Shown: one piece after another, positions 56,301 through 64,000 of the stretch
Layout of the letters: each line of letters begins with the position of its first letter
Position numbering within the stretch: the stretch's first letter is position 1
IMG/VR virus record: IMGVR_UViG_3300046163_000033
Span: 1-64,000 of that record
Origin: a virus
Strand: one strand, 5' to 3'
Length of the DNA: 64,000 nucleotides
Notes under the pieces: model-generated
The model's input: the letters and a program-made list of their open reading frames with translations, nothing else
Databases searched by the model: none
Told to the model about the DNA's origin: nothing
Made by a program: the position numbers and the translations under genes

Positions 56301-57954
56301 TATATATGTTTTGTGTATTAGTATCTGTAGTATAACTAGGAACATCCCAGGTGTTATCTTTACTTAAAAACTTTGTACTAGTATCAGAAGTGCCATCTTG
56401 TGCACTTAGATCAGCTGTAACAGTCACAGCACCAGTAGTTGCAGTATTAGGTGTTAAATCAATAAAAGTACCATCAGTAGTTGTTAAACTAGTTACACCA
56501 GCATTTGTAGCGGGTACTCTAGTCCAAGCAGTTCCATCATAAACACACCAATCACCTAAAGCCCAAGTGCTAGGTGGATTTGATCCACCATTTGGGTAAG
56601 CAGTTCCGGCAACATCACATATCCATAAAAACCCCGCGCCTTTGTTACCTGCTAAAGTTAAATTTGGATTACCACCGCCTCCGCCTGAAGCATCCCATGT
56701 GCCTTGAAATTGTAGTCCTGTAGGTATTGATGCCCAAGTTCCATCACCTTTTAAATAAGTTGTTCCAGTTCCACCTTCAGGTACGTAACCCACATTAGCA
56801 CCACCAATATATTTAGCCGATGTTAAAGTTAATTCTCTGTTAGCTATACTTTCAACTAAAGGCGCACCTGCTGAATCCGCTGTGGCTAAAGTTACTCCTG
56901 TTACACCAGTATCTGTACCAGTTAAAGTTATTGTATTTCCTGTTTGTGCAGCTGTAACACTACCACTACCTAATATTAAAACCGTTCCACCACTGTTACT
57001 TAATAACACACCGGAATTAGTGTTGTCTGATCCAGTACCGGTAATAGTTTGAAATGGATTTTGTGTATCTGTCCAAGGTACATTAACAAACATTTGATCT
57101 GAACTAAGCTCTACAGGGTAGTTTTTAGCATTTTCTGTATAACCAATTTTAACACCACCTAAATCTGAAGACGTAGCAACTGGTAAAACATAAGGCGTGT
57201 CAGTCCAGGGAACATTGACAAACATTTTTTCACTACTTAGTTCTACAGGATAATTTTTTGCATTTTCTACATAACCTATCTGTACACCACCTCTTGTGCC
57301 ATCAGCGGCTAAAGGTAGAGTGTATATTGTATCCGTCCAAGGTACATTTACAAACGCTTGTTCATTTGATAATTCTAATGGATAATTTTTACCAGCTTCT
57401 GTATAACCTATTTTTATACCACCAAGAACTGCAGTTGTAGCAACTGGTAAAACATAAGGTGTTGGTATAGTTGGAAAAGTAACTAAGTTACCTAAACCAT
57501 TTATGTATTGTGCAGCTGTACCCGCACCTGTAACTGTTAAAACACCAGCTGTTGTTATAGGTGAATTAGCCACTGTAAATGCTGCAGGCATGGTAAGACC
57601 AACGCTTGTTACTGATGCAGGCGAATTAACTATCCAAGATGTACCAGTCACTGTTGATGATAAAACTTGGCCAGCTAAACCAGGTGATCCACTTGAATCA
57701 TAAAATCTTCCTGTTACTTTTATATCACTAGTAAACGTAACTGCATTAGAAGTTGTAGCGCCTATGTTAGTTACTTGTTGTAAATTTTGAGCACCTGTTA
57801 TTGGTGCAATCATATCTAATAAACTTTGTATTGTAAAACTAACTGTAGGATTGTCATATATTGGTACAACTGCATTTTCATCTAATGTTACAGTTCCAAT
57901 AAGTAAATCTTCCGGTTTTGGAGCATATTGAGGATACGAATATATTATTGCCAT
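53391..57954 (-). CDS. Giant tail fibre with S74 chaperone domain (one frameshift)
   Basis: About 1,520 residues after removing one C near 55275, which joins a 2.7 kb and a 1.7 kb frame. The N-terminus is a short adhesin-like segment (YSYPQYAPKPEDLLIGTVTL), then three tandem ~44-residue repeats (57060-57456) and a long run of Gly/Thr/Ser/Asn beta-helix-like repeats. The C-terminus is an intramolecular chaperone of peptidase family S74: SDVRLKENIKPIKSAL with the cleavage-site Ser and Lys, and GFIAQDVQKVMPELV, which cleaves itself after trimerising the fibre. A receptor-binding fibre or spike. Confidence 0.75.
57060..57456 (-). repeat. Three tandem 44-residue repeats in the giant fibre
   Basis: Three consecutive units of the form Y-x-L-P-x-A-x5-GG-[IV]-x-I-G-Y-x-E-x-x-K-N-Y-P followed by E-L-S and F-V-N-V-P-W-T-D-T. 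The LGGVKIG core resembles repeats found in other phage fibres. Units are about 132 bases and diverged, so likely maintained as protein repeats. Confidence 0.75.
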
Positions 57955-57957
57955 TTA

Positions 57958-60666
57958 TTATTTGTTTTCTAATTCTTTTACTCTAACTTCTAACTCTTGT
58001 ATTGCTTTAACTAATATTGGAACAAGTACTGAATATTTTAATGATTTTATTCTATCACCTTGTGGATTTAAATCGTCTTCTACTAATCCAGGAAAAACCT
58101 TTTCAGTTTCTTGTGCTATTAATCCTATTTGTTTTAAATCATCTCCTATAAAATTAAAGTTTTTTACTTTTAATTTTTTAACATCTTCTAACTTAGGTGT
58201 TGCATCAGTAATATTTTCTTTTATAGTTTCATCTGAATACTGACCGTAAGAATTATTTCTGTTTCTCAGGTTACCATTTAAATTACATAGTAACATATTT
58301 GTATCAGATCCAGATGTTGGAGCAGCTTGAAAAACCAAATGATAACCACCAGCATTCATTGAAGCAGATGTGTATGATAATAAACCTGTTGGGTTACTTA
58401 CACCATTAAGATTGTTTTTAATACCAATACCACTTGAGGTATTTATTTGTATATTTAATTTACCACCTATATTACCTGAGTTAAAACCTATACCTACATC
58501 TTGAAGAAAATAACCATTTTGCCCAGATAATGTTCCAACAAGTGTTAAAGCATTTATATTACTTGTGCTAGCAAAATCCCCATAGTATGTTGTGTTTGTA
58601 TCATAGTATCTTGGTGCTGTAACATCGTGAGTTGATATAATTGTTCTTTCGCTTGTCCAAAATTCAAAAGGCCCTCTCTGTACATTACCCTCTAATCTTG
58701 AATATCTTGGAGATCCCCAAAAAGGAATTGCAATTATTGTATTATAATAATTTGCACCATTACCGTGGTTACCTATGTAATAATTATGCCAACCGCTAAA
58801 TCCTGAAAATGAACCTGAGCTTTGATAAAAAGTAAAAGTGCTGTTTCCATATCCGGTAATAACAACATTGTTAGCATTAGTTGCTGTTGTAGCTAAAGTT
58901 GCTGTTGCTGAATTACCTGTACATGATCCAGAAGAACCAGTTACATTACCAGTTACATTACCGGTGAGATTACCTGAAAAATTACTTGTAGCTGTTATAA
59001 TTGATGCTTTAAATTGTTCATAAGCATTACCAGGATTATTTCTAACAGCTATTGTACCGTTTGCTTCAATTGTTATTGATGATGCAACTACACCTCCCCA
59101 ATGCCAAGATATTCTAGGTGGAGTTCCGCTTGTGCCACTTGAAGAAGCCATTAGTTCTATAGCCGCAGTACTATAACTTGTGCTTGTACTTGAAGGGTAA
59201 AACGTTGTGTTACCTGTTATTGATTGATTACCTGTTGTTCTTATAACAGTGCTATCTACTGACAAAGTACCTGTTGATGTAATTGTTCCCCCTGTAAGTC
59301 CTGAACCTGTAGCAACTGAAGTTACTCCACTTGACTGAACAGGGTTAGGTAAGTTAACAGAATCCCAAACTGTTCTCCAACCTTGCCATGTTCCACTATT
59401 TTTACCTCTTACGGCTATTTCACCTGTTCTAAAATTACTAAATATCTGAGAAACCCAAGATGAATTATATGCAGCAACAAAAAGCCCTCCGTCGGCATAA
59501 CCAGCGGCTGAAGAAGTGTGTATGTAACCAGACATGTTAGACGTAGCGGAATCTACAGCAATACCATTAGTATTATTTCTAGATGTAAAAGTAGGTCCAC
59601 TAAATTGAGTTGTAGCTGTTACGGTTACAGCTGGACCTGAAGCATTAGTTAAACTTATACCTGTACCTGCAACTAAAGAAGTTACTCCACTTCCACTAGG
59701 AAGATTTGAATCGTTCCAATATTTTTTCCAACCTTGAAAAGTACCATTCTGAAGATTTTGTGTATATATATCACCAGTACCACTACCAGTCATTTTAATC
59801 GCTAACGTATTACTATAGTAAGTGGTTGGATTACCATGTCCTAATCGTAAAGTTGTGTACCAATCTCCAGTTGGAGCTTCCGTTGTTCCTAAACCAGATG
59901 CTTGCCAATATTGTGCTGCATCACTAGGTGTTCCTCTATTAGTATCTAAATAACCTGATGCACCTGTAACACTTGTTTGAACTATATTTGGAGCTGAGTT
60001 TGTTATTGTTATATTAGGTGTAGTAGTACTATTTGCAACAGAAGCCGTTATGCCTGTGCCTGCTGTTACAGCTACTGAAGTTACTGTTCCTCCAGATCCT
60101 GGATGAGCGTCAACATAAGCTTTGTTAGCAGCATCAGTGCTATCGGTAACTGTATCAACGCCTTGTATTCTACCTGTGCCTCCTAAAGTTATATCACCTC
60201 CTGAAACAGTAAAATCTCCAGCTATAGTAACATTTCCAGAACCATCAAAAGATTGTTGTACAACATTATTGTGTTTAAATTCAATATAATCCGGTGTGGC
60301 TTCTCTATAAAATATTCCGTAAGTTGTGGCATTAGCAAGTATAACCATAGGTACAGTAGCACCAGGAACATAGTTAATCCCAAAACCAGTTGCACTTGTT
60401 GTAAAACCTGAAAAAGTTGCAGTTGTTCCAGTTAAAGCACCCCCAACAGTAAATGATATACCAGAAGCTGTAGCCGTAGCACCTGTAAGTGTACCACCAG
60501 CTAAAGGTAGGTATGCACCTACAATATCACTTTGTGGTATCCAAGTCGGTGCTGCATTACCATTTGATTTTAATATCTGTCCAGCCGTACCATGATTGCC
60601 GTTAAATTGTACAGCACCTGTAGAGTGAACGTCAAATATCCCATTTATATTAGATAATGATGCCAT
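57958..60666 (-). CDS. Tail fibre with pyocin-knob-like and S74 domains
   Basis: Encodes 902 residues. The N-terminus MASLSNINGIFDVHSTGAVQ is shared with the next fibre gene. The middle has pyocin-knob-type strands, with YTQNLQNGTFQGWKKYWNDS and FRTGEIAVRGKNSGTWQGWR as typical repeats. The C-terminus carries a second S74 chaperone: YSDETIKENITDATPKLEDV and IGLIAQETEKVFPGLVEDDL. Like the upstream fibre it would self-cleave after folding. Intact frame. Confidence 0.8.
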   Translation of the reverse strand: MASLSNINGIFDVHSTGAVQFNGNHGTAGQILKSNGNAAPTWIPQSDIVGAYLPLAGGTLTGATATASGISFTVGGALTGTTATFSGFTTSATGFGINYVPGATVPMVILANATTYGIFYREATPDYIEFKHNNVVQQSFDGSGNVTIAGDFTVSGGDITLGGTGRIQGVDTVTDSTDAANKAYVDAHPGSGGTVTSVAVTAGTGITASVANSTTTPNITITNSAPNIVQTSVTGASGYLDTNRGTPSDAAQYWQASGLGTTEAPTGDWYTTLRLGHGNPTTYYSNTLAIKMTGSGTGDIYTQNLQNGTFQGWKKYWNDSNLPSGSGVTSLVAGTGISLTNASGPAVTVTATTQFSGPTFTSRNNTNGIAVDSATSNMSGYIHTSSAAGYADGGLFVAAYNSSWVSQIFSNFRTGEIAVRGKNSGTWQGWRTVWDSVNLPNPVQSSGVTSVATGSGLTGGTITSTGTLSVDSTVIRTTGNQSITGNTTFYPSSTSTSYSTAAIELMASSSGTSGTPPRISWHWGGVVASSITIEANGTIAVRNNPGNAYEQFKASIITATSNFSGNLTGNVTGNVTGSSGSCTGNSATATLATTATNANNVVITGYGNSTFTFYQSSGSFSGFSGWHNYYIGNHGNGANYYNTIIAIPFWGSPRYSRLEGNVQRGPFEFWTSERTIISTHDVTAPRYYDTNTTYYGDFASTSNINALTLVGTLSGQNGYFLQDVGIGFNSGNIGGKLNIQINTSSGIGIKNNLNGVSNPTGLLSYTSASMNAGGYHLVFQAAPTSGSDTNMLLCNLNGNLRNRNNSYGQYSDETIKENITDATPKLEDVKKLKVKNFNFIGDDLKQIGLIAQETEKVFPGLVEDDLNPQGDRIKSLKYSVLVPILVKAIQELEVRVKELENK

Positions 60667-60675
60667 TTATTTTAT

Positions 60676-62799
60676 TTATCCTATTAAGTAGCCATAAAAA
60701 TGACCCTCAGTATTTACTATTTGAAATGATCCAGCGTTAGCATAACCCCATAACTCTATATAATCACCTGCAGCTAATGGCATAACAACACTTCCGTTAA
60801 TACCAAACCAATCATTAACATCATTATCTACTCCACCACCTCTAAATCTGTAAGAAGTTCCTACACCGTTTTTTCGAATATATATAGCCATGTATACTGT
60901 AACACCAGTGTTTATTTTACAAGTGTTATTTGTGCCAATTAAATAATTTCCTGCTATAGGCGCTGTAAATCTATAGTTTGTTGTATCATAATTACTATTT
61001 GCATCTACTTGCTCACTACTATAAGCAATTTTTACTTCTGTAGTACCAACAGAAACACCAGGTGTAACAGTACTAGCAGAAAAAGCACAACTAGTAGGTT
61101 TTGTAACATTGCCGTCAGTATTTATAACCATGCGTTGAGCCATGTCTGCCGCAGAACTTGGTTGTGTATAAAAAGCTAAACCTCCTCCATATGTACCATT
61201 TCCAGCATTTTTTATACCATATATACCACCTGTTACCCTTAAATCGGCGCTACCTGACCACCATTTCTGAGCAAAATTTATTCCATTACCAAGCACACCT
61301 GGTGATGCAGCTGCGCTTGAATGACTTTCTATCCTTATTGAATTTTCTCCATTAGCTAATGAAGGAGTGGCTGGCCCTGATACGGTTAATTTACTATTAG
61401 GACTAGTCGTATTAATCCCGACGTTGCCACCGTTAAACCACGAATTACCTTCGGTAAATATTCTTACTTTTTCAACACCTTCGTTAATTAATTGAAGTAT
61501 AGTGTCATCAGCTCCGGTTGCTGAAGATCCTGTACCTATTGAAACTATTTTATCGCCACCTTTATCTAATTGAATAATTGCTCGACCTTGATCTGCATCT
61601 AAATGTAAAATTCTTTCAGGCGAAATCGTTCCTATCCCGACGTTACCGTTATAGTTAACTCTCATTCTAATTTCTGGAGCAGCACTTCCTGTAGATAGGG
61701 TTTTTGTGTAAAAATCTATAGTACTTCCCGATGTAGAAACTGAATCTCCTTGTTGAGTAAAAGCTATTTTACTTTGCTCTGTTTTTGTTGAATTTTGATA
61801 AGTTCTTGAATAATGTGTTATAGCGGTACCAAAACCAGTATAACCAACGCTAGGATGTTCACTTGTTAAATACATTAAGTTAACAGGTGCGGTTCTACTA
61901 GTGGTCGCTGAAACTGTTCTTTCTAATTGCAACCTAACTAAAGGTGAAGTCGTTCCTATTCCTACGTAGCCGGTATCTTTAATAAACATTAAACTTGAAC
62001 CATCTCCATCTTTAAATTGAAAGCTTCTAATTGATTGGTTATTGTCTGAATCTATGGTTATAGCTCCTGATTCTCTAAAATTAATTTCAGCAAAATCTCC
62101 TATTAAAAAATTTATTGCAGATCCATATAATCCAATGTTACCATTATTTTCTACATGAGCTTTTTCACTACCTGCCTCGTTATAAACAACAAAACTTTTA
62201 GCGGTTGTTGCACCTAAATATCCTTCAATTGTATTAGCTATTTTTAGTTCAATTAATGCTGTGCCAGGAGCATTTCTATTAAGACTTAATATAGTTCCAG
62301 ATCCTGAAAAAATTGCTGTTGTTCCTGTAACACTTCCTGCAAAAGTTGAGTTTTGTGATGAGTCTAAAGTTAAAGCTGCTAATCCACTAGCGCCTGTTGC
62401 AATAACCAAAGCATTGTTTTCTGTACCATATATAATCCCTAAGTCTCCTTGATTTACATTTGACCAAGTAATAGCAGGTCTAGATGCTCCAGAACCTTTA
62501 ACTACTAACCCTGTATAATTAGAAACACCATCAATAAGTACAGTTCCTGCAAAAGTTGCATCACCACCACTAGATATAACTAATCTTCCACTTGCAGCCG
62601 CATCATCATATATTTGAAAATTACCAGATGTGTCTGATAAAATAGAGTAAACTTTACCACTACCACCTGAATTTTTTAATTTAATACCTGAATTAGTTCC
62701 ACCTATTTCCAAAGCATAAGAAGCTGCATCTGTATTTATACCAACTCTAAGATTCGATGAAACTCGTAATACGTTATTTATATTTGATAAGTTTGCCAT
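60676..62799 (-). CDS. Tail fibre with C1q-like C-terminal domain
   Basis: Encodes 707 residues. The N-terminus ANLSNINNVLRVSSNLRVGI resembles that of the neighbouring fibre, followed by VGIGTTSP-x-x-x-L repeats typical of fibre shafts. The C-terminus ends in a C1q/TNF-like trimeric domain: NYDTTNYRFTAPIAGNYLIG, GDYIELWGYANAGSFQIVNT and EGHFYGYLIG. C1q folds bind ligands at trimer tips, so this is likely the receptor-binding end. No S74 domain. Confidence 0.75.
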   Translation of the reverse strand: MANLSNINNVLRVSSNLRVGINTDAASYALEIGGTNSGIKLKNSGGSGKVYSILSDTSGNFQIYDDAAASGRLVISSGGDATFAGTVLIDGVSNYTGLVVKGSGASRPAITWSNVNQGDLGIIYGTENNALVIATGASGLAALTLDSSQNSTFAGSVTGTTAIFSGSGTILSLNRNAPGTALIELKIANTIEGYLGATTAKSFVVYNEAGSEKAHVENNGNIGLYGSAINFLIGDFAEINFRESGAITIDSDNNQSIRSFQFKDGDGSSLMFIKDTGYVGIGTTSPLVRLQLERTVSATTSRTAPVNLMYLTSEHPSVGYTGFGTAITHYSRTYQNSTKTEQSKIAFTQQGDSVSTSGSTIDFYTKTLSTGSAAPEIRMRVNYNGNVGIGTISPERILHLDADQGRAIIQLDKGGDKIVSIGTGSSATGADDTILQLINEGVEKVRIFTEGNSWFNGGNVGINTTSPNSKLTVSGPATPSLANGENSIRIESHSSAAASPGVLGNGINFAQKWWSGSADLRVTGGIYGIKNAGNGTYGGGLAFYTQPSSAADMAQRMVINTDGNVTKPTSCAFSASTVTPGVSVGTTEVKIAYSSEQVDANSNYDTTNYRFTAPIAGNYLIGTNNTCKINTGVTVYMAIYIRKNGVGTSYRFRGGGVDNDVNDWFGINGSVVMPLAAGDYIELWGYANAGSFQIVNTEGHFYGYLIG

Positions 62800-62802
62800 A
62801 AT

Positions 62803-64000
62803 TTATGCTCCAATTCTTTTTAAATCAAATTTTAATATTTTTCCACCTGCATTTTGTAAATTAGTGTATGTGTATGAGCTTTGCCACTGAAGCTTAGACA
62901 ACGCTCCTGAAGTGCCTAATTCTTGGGTTATTCTAATTGAAGGTATAACACCTGTAGCGTGACCAGTGCCTAACATAGGTGGGAAATTAAACGCGGTGAC
63001 TCTATTAGTTCCTATTGTACTCCAGTAGAAATTAGTAGATGCAGCATATGTATAATAATTAGCACCACCGGCCGTGAAATCTTCTATATAAGCTACTATA
63101 ATATAAATACCGCTTTGAGTTAAGGTAGCACTAGTAGCAAATGTATACCAAGTGTTAGCGGAATAATTACCAACAACTTGATACGAAAGTTGATTGTAGA
63201 TACTGCCTCTATATCTAACCGTGCCATTAATATCTAATTTAGCTGTGGGTGAATCCGTTCCGATCCCGACATCGCCGTTATTTAATATCCACATTCTACC
63301 TGTAACACCGGAAACAGTTAAATCAGTTGTGTTAGGGTTAGTTCCTAAAACTAAAGCACCTGCATAAGCCGCTGTGGAAGTTCTTCCATGCCAAATAGCT
63401 GATTGTACCCAGTCGTAAGCTTTAAAACAAATCCCCGCTCTAGCTTGCGATTGGTCATTGTTGTGAACTTCTATTCCACGAAAAACATCACTGCCACCAT
63501 CCTCTCTAACATTAAGTTTTTGATCAGGTGTAGTTTCTCCGATACCTACGTTACCATTGCCTCTAATAATAAAAACATTTGTTGAATCTTGATGACGTAT
63601 TAAAAACTGTTGATAATAAGTCATTACATCAGCACTCTGGTTATTAACTACGCTGCTTTTATAATACCAAGAATGGTAATCATCAGGATATGTATGAATC
63701 CTTTTATTGCCATCTGTGGCCGCGGTAGTTAAGCCTATACTGCCATTAACTTGTAAAGTTTTTGTTGGCGAAGTCGTTCCAATACCTAAATTTCCATCTG
63801 ATTTTAAATATAATGGCACTGAACTTCCTTGTCTTATTCTAAAATTACTTGTTGAAGCTAAATCTAAAGAAAATAAATTTGATGTTATGCCAAAAACCCC
63901 ACTACCATTATCATTTCTTATTTGTAGTATATCAGAAGAAGCTCCACCATCAAAAATACCTCTTCCTTCTACGTGTAATTTTTGTTCAGGCGAATCCGTT
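62803..64000 (-). CDS. Tail fibre, 5' end beyond the window
   Basis: The frame is open from the right edge; upstream of the GTG at 63819 it continues SPEQKLHVEGRGIFDGGASS. It has at least four NG-[ND]-[VL]-GIG-x-x-[ST]-P repeats with a following K-L-x-V, the fibre-shaft repeat seen in the neighbouring genes. The C-terminus (IRITQELGTSGALSKLQWQS ... FDLKRIGA) is a beta-rich tip without an S74 domain. Partial, at least 399 residues; the N-terminal anchor is not visible. Confidence 0.75.
   Translation of the reverse strand, partial: TDSPEQKLHVEGRGIFDGGASSDILQIRNDNGSGVFGITSNLFSLDLASTSNFRIRQGSSVPLYLKSDGNLGIGTTSPTKTLQVNGSIGLTTAATDGNKRIHTYPDDYHSWYYKSSVVNNQSADVMTYYQQFLIRHQDSTNVFIIRGNGNVGIGETTPDQKLNVREDGGSDVFRGIEVHNNDQSQARAGICFKAYDWVQSAIWHGRTSTAAYAGALVLGTNPNTTDLTVSGVTGRMWILNNGDVGIGTDSPTAKLDINGTVRYRGSIYNQLSYQVVGNYSANTWYTFATSATLTQSGIYIIVAYIEDFTAGGANYYTYAASTNFYWSTIGTNRVTAFNFPPMLGTGHATGVIPSIRITQELGTSGALSKLQWQSSYTYTNLQNAGGKILKFDLKRIGA

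Noticed and set aside
57060-57456. CRISPR-like or DNA-level tandem repeat array
   Set aside because: Units are about 132 bases, diverged at the DNA level and in frame with fibre coding sequence; they are protein repeats. No CRISPR array was seen in the window.
1-64000. Prophage or integrated element with attachment sites
   Set aside because: No integrase, excisionase, host flanks or direct-repeat attachment sites were seen; the content is that of a phage genome without lysogeny genes in this window.

Overview
The window is a 64 kb internal segment of an AT-rich tailed double-stranded DNA phage genome; both edges cut through coding sequence. Terminase, portal, scaffold, capsid and giant tail fibres mark it as a caudovirus. 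Nothing resembling an integrase, a contractile sheath or a classical tape-measure gene was seen, and a roughly 2,500-residue late protein sits where podoviruses carry ejection or internal virion proteins, so a short-tailed, lytic phage is the best guess. A marine Bacteroidota host is inferred, not shown: most starts lack Shine-Dalgarno sequences, genes are joined by TAATG stop-start overlaps, and exported proteins have Bacteroidota-style signals (a cleavage site after NAQ, a lipobox SSC).

Layout. About 1-15.7 kb is read rightward: tiny early genes, a structured RNA with tRNA-like ends (715-1087), tRNA-Gln(UUG), ATP-dependent DNA ligase, a secreted double-psi barrel protein, an HTH protein and a sigma-70-family factor, then a replication and nucleotide block: ERF annealing protein, RecE-like exonuclease, SSB-like protein, primase-helicase, a ThyA-family enzyme, MazG, an endonuclease, and NrdB and NrdA. 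From about 15.8 kb to the right edge everything is read leftward and meets the early block at a terminator (15744-15770). Transcribed right to left, this block holds tail fibres (two with S74 autocleavage chaperones, one with a C1q-like tip), GroEL and GroES, a winged-helix protein, M15 endolysin, many tiny basic proteins, a GTA-type holin, a tandem GroES-like protein, terminase, portal, scaffold, major capsid protein, connector and tail proteins, the giant late protein, and finally a cluster of exported proteins (lipoprotein, thioredoxin-fold, ankyrin).

Functional logic. The phage brings its own transcription specificity (sigma factor), recombination and replication proteins, and dNTP supply (class I ribonucleotide reductase, ThyA, MazG). 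It also carries a chaperonin pair plus an extra GroES-like protein, plausibly for folding its capsid or very large virion proteins.

Data quality. At least fourteen genes are split by one-base indels, nearly all in short A/T homopolymers. Joining the frames restores plausible full-length proteins (terminase, portal, scaffold, connector, GroEL, ERF, giant protein, giant fibre). I annotate these as single genes and note the break points. The indels look like uncorrected long-read assembly errors rather than pseudogenes or programmed frameshifts.
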